This document shows positions 6,795 to 13,613 of a DNA stretch of 64,000 nt, one piece after another. Origin of the DNA: an uncultured Prevotella sp. Lineage in GTDB: Bacteria; Bacteroidota; Bacteroidia; Bacteroidales; Bacteroidaceae. The translations under genes and the position numbers were made by a program. The stretch spans positions 62,001 through 126,000 of the forward strand of contig ONBC01000001.1 in the NCBI GenBank assembly GCA_900315955.1. The letters run 5' to 3'. The stretch's first letter is position 1. Each line of letters begins with the position of its first letter. The notes under the pieces are model-generated. The model worked only from the letters and a program-made list of their open reading frames with translations. It made no database searches and was not told where the DNA came from.

Positions 6795-9413
6795 TTAGAT
6801 GATCTTGAAATGGGCAAACTTCAACAACAGTTGCTTCGTGCCCGTCTGCTCAAACTGTACCGTGGCCTTACGGTTCTCACCCGTTCCCTCGATGTTTGTC
6901 ACCGTACCCTTTCCAAAGCGCTGATGCTCAATGGTGTCGCCTACTTTCAGGGACGAGGCGGAAGAAGAAGCGTCAGCCTTGGAACCTGCCGTCCGTCCGC
7001 CGTTCGTCATGGCCCGCGACACGCGCGACCAGCGCCCGCTCTGTTTCAATTTCTCTTCAAACGAGGCGGAGAAGGGGTTGACAGCCTGCTCTGCCCGATG
7101 CGGTGCCGTAGCTTTGGGTTGGGGATCCGCCATGAACTGTCCTGCCACCGGCCTTGAGTTCTGCATGCGACCGCTGCGCTGCGTATAACCATCGCCCCAA
7201 GCATGATAACCGGTGTAAGGCCGGTCAATCTCATAATCCTCGTCACGCGAAGAGCCGCGCCAGGACGAACGCGACGATCCCCACGACGAGAAGCCGGAAC
7301 CACTGCGGCCGCCTTCAACCTTTGTCTCGGTATATTTAGCGTCTATCTCCGCAATGAACCGGCTGGGGTTGACAAAGGCATCCATCTTACCATAGCGCCA
7401 GCGGGTGTGTGCCCAGGTGAGGTAACAATGTTTCTCGGCGCGTGTGATGGCGACGTAGAGCAGACGCCGCTCCTCCTCGAGGTCCTTCGGATTGTCGAGA
7501 GAGAGCAGGCTGGGGAAGATGTTCTCCTCCAAGCCCACGACAAAGACGGTATTAAACTCTAGTCCCTTCGCTGCATGGATTGTCATGAGCGTCACCTTGT
7601 CATCGTTGCCGTTGTCGCTGTCAGCATCGGTCATGAGCGACACCGTCTGCAAGTAATCGGTCAGATGGGTGTAGTCGCCATTGCCATCCTCCTGCTGTGC
7701 CTGGACGAAGGAAGCAATACCGGAGATGAGGGAGTCTACATTCTCGCGGCGGGCATCTCCCTCCGCGCTCTTGTCCTGTCCGAGGTCTGCCTGTATGCCT
7801 GCCTTGTCGATGATCTCCTTGCCAAGCGTCAGCGCGTCTTTCTGCTGCGCCTCATCGATGAACGACTGGACAAGGTTACGGAAGCCGAGAAGTTTCGTCA
7901 TCGTGCCCCGGTTAACGTCGAGTCCGTTTTCCATCGGATGACAGATGGTCTCCCACAGACTCACCCCACTCTGCTCCGCGGCAGCCACGATCTTGAGGAC
8001 TGTCGTGTTGCCGATGCCCCGTGCGGGATAGTTGATGATACGTCGGAATGCCTCCTCGTCGTCGGGGTTGACGACAAGTCGGAAGTATGCGATGATGTCT
8101 TTTATCTCCTTGCGCTGGTAGAAACTCAAGCCGCCGTAGATGCGGTAGTTGGCTCCCATGCCTACCTCGGGCTTGCGCATCTCCTCCTCGAAGGTGCGGC
8201 TCTGTGCATTGGTACGATAGAGAATGGCAAAGTCTTTGTAATGGAGCCCTTCCTCTTTCATAAGCCTTGTTATCTCCCGACAGACGATGCTCGCCTCGCG
8301 TTTGTCGGAGATCGTCTCATAGATAACAACTTTCTCGCCCGTTGCATTCTCACTGTACACATCCTTGTCTATCTGGTTCCGGTTGTGCTTCATGAGCGAG
8401 TTGGCAGCTCCCACGATGTTCTTTGTCGAACGGTAGTTCTGTTCGAGTTTGAAGAGCTTGGCTGTGGGATAGATCTTATTGAACTTGAGGATATTGGCTA
8501 TGTTGGCACCCCGGAAGGCATAGATGCTCTGATAGTCGTCTCCCACGACACAGACATGCGGATTTTCCTTGGTGAGCTGTTCGACGATACACTGCTGTGC
8601 ATAGTTTGTGTCCTGATACTCGTCGACGAGAACATAAGAGAAGCGCTTTGCATATTTCTGCCGGATATCCTCATGCTCCTTGAACAATCGGTATGTCTCT
8701 ACAAGCAGGTCGTCGAAGTCCATGGCATTGGCCTGACGCAGACGTTGCTGATAGGAAGCAAAAATCTTAAAGGTCTCCGGCATGTTACGCCGGCGGTCGC
8801 GTTGTAGCGCCTCACTGTCCTCCGCATACTGTGACGGGCCGCACAGATGGTTCTTCGCCATGGAGATGGCGGCATGCACCGTGGCAGGCTTGTAAGTCTT
8901 GTCGTCAAGCCCCATCTGCTTGAGGATATTCTTGATAAGCGAGCGGGAGTCGGCCTCATCATAGATGGTGAAGTCGGAGTTGTACCCGATGGCCTTGGCT
9001 TCAACGCGGAGGATATGTGAGAAGACCGAATGGAAGGTACCCATCTGCAGATACCTGGCACGCTCCTCACCCACGATGCCGGCGATACGGTCCTTCATCT
9101 CCCTTGCCGCCTTGTTGGTGAACGTCAGGGCAAGGATATTCCACGGCTTGAGATCATAGTGTTGCAGCAGATACGCAATCTTATAGGTCAGCACCCTCGT
9201 CTTTCCCGAACCGGCACCGGCAATGACGAGCTGAGGAGAGGAGCAGTAGGTGACGGCAGAGAGCTGGGCAGGAGATAACGCCCCACCCATTAATGAAGCC
9301 CCTCCCCTTAATCCCCTCCCCAAAGGGGCGGGGTTGATTACTTTCTCGGGTGAATTGCCATCAGAGATATTATTGTCTTGCTTGCTATTCGTTCTGTTCA
9401 GTTCGTCTGCCAT
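6795..9413 (-). CDS. pcrA: UvrD/PcrA-type superfamily 1 DNA helicase
   Basis: This 872-residue 3'-5' helicase shows Walker A (AGAGSGKT, residues 66-73), the Q-motif LSPAQLSAVTY, motif II (VDEYQDTN), motif III (VVGDDYQSIYAFRGA), and the C-terminal motifs VTLMTIHAAKGLEF and LLYVAITRAE. The C-terminal 70 residues form a Tudor-like domain (VGDTIEHQRFGKGTVTNIEG) as in PcrA. It would act in repair and in removing obstacles from replication. Oddly, about 45 residues precede the normal start of the family, and residues 27-44 (NPAPLGRGLRGGASLMGG) are encoded by a GC-rich hairpin repeat. The ATG at 9413 is the only good start upstream of the repeat. Confidence 0.95.
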   Translation of the reverse strand: MADELNRTNSKQDNNISDGNSPEKVINPAPLGRGLRGGASLMGGALSPAQLSAVTYCSSPQLVIAGAGSGKTRVLTYKIAYLLQHYDLKPWNILALTFTNKAAREMKDRIAGIVGEERARYLQMGTFHSVFSHILRVEAKAIGYNSDFTIYDEADSRSLIKNILKQMGLDDKTYKPATVHAAISMAKNHLCGPSQYAEDSEALQRDRRRNMPETFKIFASYQQRLRQANAMDFDDLLVETYRLFKEHEDIRQKYAKRFSYVLVDEYQDTNYAQQCIVEQLTKENPHVCVVGDDYQSIYAFRGANIANILKFNKIYPTAKLFKLEQNYRSTKNIVGAANSLMKHNRNQIDKDVYSENATGEKVVIYETISDKREASIVCREITRLMKEEGLHYKDFAILYRTNAQSRTFEEEMRKPEVGMGANYRIYGGLSFYQRKEIKDIIAYFRLVVNPDDEEAFRRIINYPARGIGNTTVLKIVAAAEQSGVSLWETICHPMENGLDVNRGTMTKLLGFRNLVQSFIDEAQQKDALTLGKEIIDKAGIQADLGQDKSAEGDARRENVDSLISGIASFVQAQQEDGNGDYTHLTDYLQTVSLMTDADSDNGNDDKVTLMTIHAAKGLEFNTVFVVGLEENIFPSLLSLDNPKDLEEERRLLYVAITRAEKHCYLTWAHTRWRYGKMDAFVNPSRFIAEIDAKYTETKVEGGRSGSGFSSWGSSRSSWRGSSRDEDYEIDRPYTGYHAWGDGYTQRSGRMQNSRPVAGQFMADPQPKATAPHRAEQAVNPFSASFEEKLKQSGRWSRVSRAMTNGGRTAGSKADASSSASSLKVGDTIEHQRFGKGTVTNIEGTGENRKATVQFEQTGTKQLLLKFAHFKII
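9297..9340. repeat. GC-rich hairpin repeat inside the pcrA 5' coding region
   Basis: CCCCTCCCC (9313-9321), an AAA loop and GGGGCGGGG (9325-9333) form a hairpin with one mismatch. It is preceded by a CCCCTCCCCTTAAT flank and followed by TTGATTAC. The copy lies in frame within the helicase coding sequence. A second copy in inverted orientation lies about 140 bases away, upstream of the start codon. Confidence 0.85.
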
Positions 9414-9459
9414 GGATTTTTATTGCGCTATATATTAAATATGTGTAACAACCTTATTG

Positions 9460-9530
9460 TTTATCTGTGTAATCACCCCCGCCCCTTTGGGGAGGGGATT
9501 AAGGGGGGGGCTTTTAAGGGGTGGGGCTAA
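9460..9530. repeat. GC-rich hairpin repeat upstream of pcrA, inverted copy
   Basis: The core is CCCCGCCCC (9477-9485), TTT, GGGGAGGGG (9489-9497). Read in reverse it carries the TTAATCCC left flank and the right flank GTGATTACAC...GATAAACAA shared with the copies at 12.7 kb. With the copy at 9297-9340 it forms inverted repeats around the pcrA start codon. Its edge reaches the 3' end of the mtgA gene. Confidence 0.85.
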
Positions 9531-10240
9531 TACGTCCCTCCCACCGCCGTTTTCGGATCATAGTCTTCTCCCTCCTTAGGGAAGGTAGGAATGAATCGCA
9601 TGTTGGCCATGATCTGCCGTTGGCGCTTACGCATGTAAGCACTGGGATATTTGGAAGAGAACTTCCGGGGGTTAGGGAGCGTAGCTGCAATAAGCGCACA
9701 GTCGGCACGCGACAACTGGTCGGGGAGCTTGCCGAAGTTGAGCTCCGCACAGGCTGCCACACCATAGATGCTCGGTCCCATCTCGATAGAGTTGAGATAG
9801 ACCTCCATGATCCGCTGCTTACTCCAGAAAAGTTCCATCAACGCCGTGAAGTAGACCTCGAACCCTTTGCGCACCCAGGAACGGCCTGGCCAGAGGAACA
9901 CGTTCTTCGCCGTCTGCTGCGAGATGGTGCTTGCGCCATGTTTCCGACCGCCCCGTATGTTGTTTTTGGCTGCCTGGCCGATGGCATTGAAGTCGAAACC
10001 ATGATGCAGGAGAAACCGGGCATCCTCACTCGCCATGACCGCCACCGGCATGTGCGGTGACATCTCGTCGAGCGAGATCCAGTGATGATGAATCGTCAGA
10101 GAACCGTTCTGGAAGCAACGGATGACCATCAGCGGCGTGATATAGACCGGTATGAAACGGTAAGCTATAACAGCAAGAATGGTGGAGGCAAAGAATGCCC
10201 CCACCACCCAGCGTATGATTTTACGAAAACGTAACATCAA
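9527..10240 (-). CDS. mtgA: monofunctional peptidoglycan glycosyltransferase
   Basis: This 237-residue GT51 enzyme polymerises lipid II into glycan strands. An N-terminal membrane anchor (residues 9-30, WVVGAFFASTILAVIAYRF) is followed by the family motifs SEDARFLLHHGFD (catalytic Glu), GASTISQQTAKN and a MEVYLNSIEMG segment. There is no transpeptidase domain, so it is the monofunctional type. Residue length is usual. It is transcribed in the same direction as pcrA, 113 bases upstream of it, with the hairpin repeat in between. Confidence 0.95.
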   Translation of the reverse strand: MMLRFRKIIRWVVGAFFASTILAVIAYRFIPVYITPLMVIRCFQNGSLTIHHHWISLDEMSPHMPVAVMASEDARFLLHHGFDFNAIGQAAKNNIRGGRKHGASTISQQTAKNVFLWPGRSWVRKGFEVYFTALMELFWSKQRIMEVYLNSIEMGPSIYGVAACAELNFGKLPDQLSRADCALIAATLPNPRKFSSKYPSAYMRKRQRQIMANMRFIPTFPKEGEDYDPKTAVGGTY

Positions 10241-10283
10241 TGCGTCTTGTCATTCAGAAATTAAATTACGGCAGTTTGTCTGA

Positions 10284-10988
10284 TTACCGCAGTGTGCCGT
10301 TGTTGGCTGCATCGACCATAGCCTGTGAAGCATAGAGATAGACCTCCACGCGACGGCTGGCCTCGCGGTTCTCTGAACCGTCACTGTTCGTGACAAGGTT
10401 CGTCTCACCGTAACCCACCGCATTCTTGATCTGGGAAGAAGGTACTGAGCAGTTGTTCACGAGGAAGTTCTTCACTGCATTGGCACGGTTCTGAGAGAGC
10501 TTGAGGTTCACGTTGTCGGAACCATCAGATGAAGCATAACCCTGGATGTCAACAGAGCAGGTTGGATTGTTCTTCAGCACGGAAGAGAACTGTGTGAGGT
10601 CAGTGATAGCACCGCTCTGCAGCGCATATTTGCCAACCTTGAAGAGGATACCGTTGTTGAACGTCACCTTCACAGCCTTCAAGCCATTAGCGTCGGTCAC
10701 AGTTTCCACCTTAGCGTTCTCCACCTTGGCAGCCTCAGCAGCAACCTTGTCCATGTGGCGGCCGATCAGTGTACCGGCACCGGCACCGACGGCACCGCCG
10801 ATAGCTGCCCCGATGGCTGCACCTTTGCCGTGACCGGCGATGGCGCCAATGATAGAGCCAAGTGCCGCACCGGCACCTGTACCGACGAGAGTGCCCGTAC
10901 CCTGCTTTGTAGCACAACTTGTGAAAGAGAAACCACTAACGAGTGTAAGCATGCACATACCAAGTGCCATTGTCTTTGCGTTCTTCAT
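10284..10988 (-). CDS. OmpA-family outer membrane lipoprotein with glycine zipper
   Basis: The 234-residue protein has a lipoprotein signal peptide ending in the lipobox FTSC (Cys25). It then has a glycine-rich zipper segment (about residues 34-78, repeated GAAxGxxxGAxxG), which inserts in or crosses membranes. The C-terminal half is an OmpA-like peptidoglycan-binding domain, with DIQGYASSDGSDNVNLKLSQNRANAVKNF and NREASRRVEVYL. It would tether the outer membrane to the wall. This architecture is common in Bacteroidota and resembles YiaD. A -7 promoter element lies about 55 bases upstream, and mtgA follows on the same strand. Confidence 0.9.
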   Translation of the reverse strand: MKNAKTMALGMCMLTLVSGFSFTSCATKQGTGTLVGTGAGAALGSIIGAIAGHGKGAAIGAAIGGAVGAGAGTLIGRHMDKVAAEAAKVENAKVETVTDANGLKAVKVTFNNGILFKVGKYALQSGAITDLTQFSSVLKNNPTCSVDIQGYASSDGSDNVNLKLSQNRANAVKNFLVNNCSVPSSQIKNAVGYGETNLVTNSDGSENREASRRVEVYLYASQAMVDAANNGTLR

Positions 10989-11041
10989 AATGAATGAATT
11001 TATTTTGTATTAATCTTTTGTCTATAACCTTTTTCTTTGTG

Positions 11042-11049
11042 CAAAGGTA
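11042..11049 (-). promoter_or_regulatory. -7 promoter element for the OmpA-like lipoprotein gene
   Basis: Read on the - strand this is TACCTTTG, identical to the -7 box at 854-861. No convincing -33 TTTG is seen 19-21 bases away. Confidence 0.45.
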
Positions 11050-11092
11050 GTCTTTTTTTGGCAGTTAAGCCGTTTATGCTATCTTTTTTTAT

Positions 11093-11100
11093 TAACTTTG
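11093..11100 (+). promoter_or_regulatory. -7 promoter element for proS
   Basis: TAACTTTG matches the TAnnTTTG consensus about 95 bases upstream of proS. The -33 box is poor. It lies back to back with the promoter of the OmpA-like gene. Confidence 0.45.
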
Positions 11101-11195
11101 CGGCAAAATTAAACAATAATAAAATTAGCACATTACGAAAATGCCTACACTTAAGTAGGGATTTCCCTAATGTTAAAGAATGACGTCATCTAATT

Positions 11196-12680
11196 ATGGC
11201 AAAAGAACTAAAACAACTGACCAAGCGCGCTGACAATTACAGTCAGTGGTACAACGACTTGGTGATGAAAGCCGACTTGGCAGAGATTGCCCCTGTTCGC
11301 GGCTGTATGATTATCAAGCCTTACGGCTATGCTATCTGGGAGAAGATGCAGGCCCAGCTTGACAAGATGTTCAAGGCAACGGGCGTACAGAACGCCTATT
11401 TCCCGCTGCTCATCCCCGTGAGCTTCTTTGCCCGTGAGGCAGAGCATGTCAAAGGCTTCGCCAAAGAAAGCGCCGTGGTGACTCACTATCGTCTGAAGGC
11501 TACCGACGACGGGAAGATCGTTGTCGACCCCGAGGCCAAGCTCGACGAGCCGCTCGTCATCCGTCCTACCTCCGAGACGATGATCTGGCACACTTATAAG
11601 AACTGGATCCACTCCTGGCGCGACCTGCCTATCATGTGCAACCAGTGGTGTAACGTCATGCGCTGGGAGATGCGCACGCGTCCGTTCCTCCGCACCTCCG
11701 AGTTTCTCTGGCAGGAAGGCCACACGGCTCATGCCACGAAGGAAGAGGCTGAGGCTGAGGCACAGAAGATGCTGCATGTCTATGCCGACTTCGTGGAGAA
11801 CTGGATGGACGTGCCGGTACTGCAGGGTGTGAAGAGTCCTACGGAGCGTTTCGCCGGTGCCCTGAACACCTATACCATCGAGGCTATGATGCAGGACGGC
11901 AAGGCGCTGCAGAGCGGAACGAGCCACTTCCTCGGACAGAACTTCGCCAAGAGTTTCGACGTGCAGTTCCTCAACAAAGACAACAAGCCGGAATATGTAT
12001 GGGCTACATCATGGGGTGTGTCTACCCGTCTGATGGGTGCGCTCATCATGGTTCACTCCGACGACAACGGTCTTGTCCTTCCTCCGAAGCTCGCACCGAT
12101 CCAGGTTGTCATCGTGCCTATCAACAAGAATGCCGAGCAGCTCGCTGCCATCACGGCCAAGCTCCAGCCTGTCATCGACAAGCTGCGTGAGGACGGCATC
12201 AGCGTCAAATACGACGACGCTGACAACAAACGTCCGGGCTTCAAGTTTGCCGACTATGAGCTCAAGGGCGTGCCCGTGCGTCTTGTCATGGGTGGCCGTG
12301 ACCTCGAGAACAACACCATCGAGATCATGCGCCGTGACACGTTGGAGAAAGAGAACGTCAGCTTCGACGGCATCGTGGAGCGCGTGGAGAACACCCTCAA
12401 AGACATGCAGAAAGCTATCTTCGAGAAAGCCAAGGCTTACCGTGACGCTCACGTCTACGAGTGCGACAACTACGATGAGTTCAAGGAGCGCGTCAAGGAC
12501 GGCGGATTCTTCCTCTGCCCGTGGGACGGCACTGCCGAGACAGAGGCTAAGATCAAAGAGGATACGCAGGCTACCATCCGCTGCATCCCCTTCGCCTACG
12601 ACCAGAACGTCGAGGGCATGAAGGATATGGTCAGCGGGAAACCTGCTGTTAACAGAGTGATTATTGCACGAGCTTATTAA
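11196..12680 (+). CDS. proS: prolyl-tRNA synthetase, archaeal/eukaryote-like type
   Basis: The 494-residue enzyme charges tRNA-Pro with proline. It has the class II aminoacyl-tRNA synthetase core, including motif 2 ([20 protein letters not shown]) and a motif 3 region ([22 protein letters not shown]). An anticodon-binding domain and the C-terminal zinc-type extension follow. It lacks the editing insertion of the long bacterial type, so it is the short ProS form typical of Bacteroidota. The C-terminus ARAY is the usual family end. It is monocistronic and is followed by a repeat-rich gap. Confidence 0.96.
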   Translation: MAKELKQLTKRADNYSQWYNDLVMKADLAEIAPVRGCMIIKPYGYAIWEKMQAQLDKMFKATGVQNAYFPLLIPVSFFAREAEHVKGFAKESAVVTHYRLKATDDGKIVVDPEAKLDEPLVIRPTSETMIWHTYKNWIHSWRDLPIMCNQWCNVMRWEMRTRPFLRTSEFLWQEGHTAHATKEEAEAEAQKMLHVYADFVENWMDVPVLQGVKSPTERFAGALNTYTIEAMMQDGKALQSGTSHFLGQNFAKSFDVQFLNKDNKPEYVWATSWGVSTRLMGALIMVHSDDNGLVLPPKLAPIQVVIVPINKNAEQLAAITAKLQPVIDKLREDGISVKYDDADNKRPGFKFADYELKGVPVRLVMGGRDLENNTIEIMRRDTLEKENVSFDGIVERVENTLKDMQKAIFEKAKAYRDAHVYECDNYDEFKERVKDGGFFLCPWDGTAETEAKIKEDTQATIRCIPFAYDQNVEGMKDMVSGKPAVNRVIIARAY

Positions 12681-12706
12681 AAACCGCTCACTTAATCCCT
12701 CTACAG

Positions 12707-12829
12707 AAGCCCTCTTCCTTAATCCCTCCCCCAAAGGGGGAGGGGTGATTACTCTGATAAACAAAAGAAGCCCTCTCCCTTAAATCCCTCCCCCAAAGGG
12801 GGAGGGGTGATTAGTGAGATAAACAAAAA
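12707..12829. repeat. two tandem copies of the ~61-base GC-rich hairpin repeat
   Basis: Each copy starts GAAGCCCTCT, continues with TTAAT or TTAAAT, and has the perfect hairpin CCCTCCCCC, AAA, GGGGGAGGG. It then runs GTGATTA and ends GATAAACAAAA. The cores lie at 12724-12744 and 12786-12806. These are the most complete copies in the window and define the unit. An inverted copy lies beyond the DUF559 gene at 13671-13712. Confidence 0.9.
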
Positions 12830-12856
12830 TAACAACACCATTAGTACATACAAATA

Positions 12857-13020
12857 TAATGTATAAATAAAGACTATATAAAGCTATATAAGACTATAAA
12901 GACTATATAAAGCTATATAAAACTATAAAAGACTATATAAAGCTATATAAAACTACAAAGACTATACAAAACTATAAAAGACTATACAAAGCTATAAAAG
13001 ACTATATAAACGATATAAAC
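12857..13020. repeat. AT-rich tandem array before the DUF559 gene
   Basis: This is an irregular array of about 30-base units built from GACTATATAAA, GCTATATAAAA and CTATAAAA blocks, drifting to GACTATACAAA near its right end. It fills the gap between the hairpin repeats and the nuclease gene and contains many TATA-like steps. No gene is visible in it. It could serve as a promoter region or an easily melted segment, which is inference. Confidence 0.8.
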
Positions 13021-13030
13021 TGTGAAGCCT

Positions 13031-13453
13031 ATGACTAAAAAGAAGAAAGAGGAAGACTACTACTATGAGACAAGCTGCCCGTATACCTATGGATTATTAA
13101 AAGAATATGCTAAAGAAAACCGCAAGCACATGACCGATGCGGAAAAGATTCTTTGGAAGGAACTAAGAAATAATCCGTATCACTTCAACTTCAGACACCA
13201 ACACCCTATTGACGATTATATAGCAGACTTTGCCTTTCTTCCCGCACATCTTATTATTGAGGTCGACGGTGCCTACCATGCCGAATGGGGACAAACGCAA
13301 GCTGACAAATTAAGAACGCAGGAGATCAACCTCTGGGGCTTTCATGTACTACGCTTCTCAAATGAACAAATAATAACAAATGTCAAGTCTGTCCTCCAAC
13401 AAATCTATAACGATATCTTCAACACGTTAGAGAATGAAGACGATGAAGAATAG
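13031..13453 (+). CDS. DUF559 family endonuclease-like protein (Vsr-related fold)
   Basis: The protein has 140 residues from ATG 13031; a GTG at 13022 would add three. It is a single DUF559 domain of the PD-(D/E)XK/Vsr fold, with the expected pattern IADFAFLPAHLIIEVDGAYH (Asp66, Glu77, Asp79), a RHQHPIDDYIAD segment, and the C-terminal GFHVLRFSNEQI. Stand-alone DUF559 proteins are widespread and poorly understood. The last residues (NTLENEDDEE) and the stop codon are encoded by the first unit of a 30-base tandem array. The gene is bracketed by oppositely oriented GC-rich hairpin repeats, which suggests it may be part of a mobile unit (inference). Confidence 0.85.
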   Translation: MTKKKKEEDYYYETSCPYTYGLLKEYAKENRKHMTDAEKILWKELRNNPYHFNFRHQHPIDDYIADFAFLPAHLIIEVDGAYHAEWGQTQADKLRTQEINLWGFHVLRFSNEQIITNVKSVLQQIYNDIFNTLENEDDEE

Positions 13454-13590
13454 ACGTTAGAGAATGAAGACGATGAAGAATAGACGTTAGAGAATGAAGA
13501 CGATGAAGAATAGACGTTAGAGATGAAGAACAGACGTTAGAGAATGAAGACGATGAAGAACAGACGTTAGAGAATGAAGATAAAGAATAA
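13424..13590. repeat. 30-base tandem repeat starting inside the DUF559 gene
   Basis: About six units based on ACGTTAGAGAATGAAGACG plus ATGAAGAATAG follow each other. One unit is shortened to 20 bases and the last one diverges. Ten codons per unit keep the frame. The first units end in TAG, while later ones have CAG at that place. The array fills the gap between the DUF559 stop and the helicase gene. Confidence 0.88.
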
Positions 13591-13613
13591 CATACGAGAC
13601 CACAAAGACGACA

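Noticed and set aside
12009..12764. 251-codon frame on the - strand covering the 3' end of proS and the hairpin repeat
   Set aside because: It is a shadow of proS extended through the repeat. It is useful only in showing that the repeat is open in several frames.
13031..13453. DUF559 protein as a very-short-patch repair partner of the nearby MutS2
   Set aside because: MutS2 lies 10 kb away and does not work with Vsr, and DUF559 proteins are not known to act as Vsr; the repeats beside the gene are a better lead.
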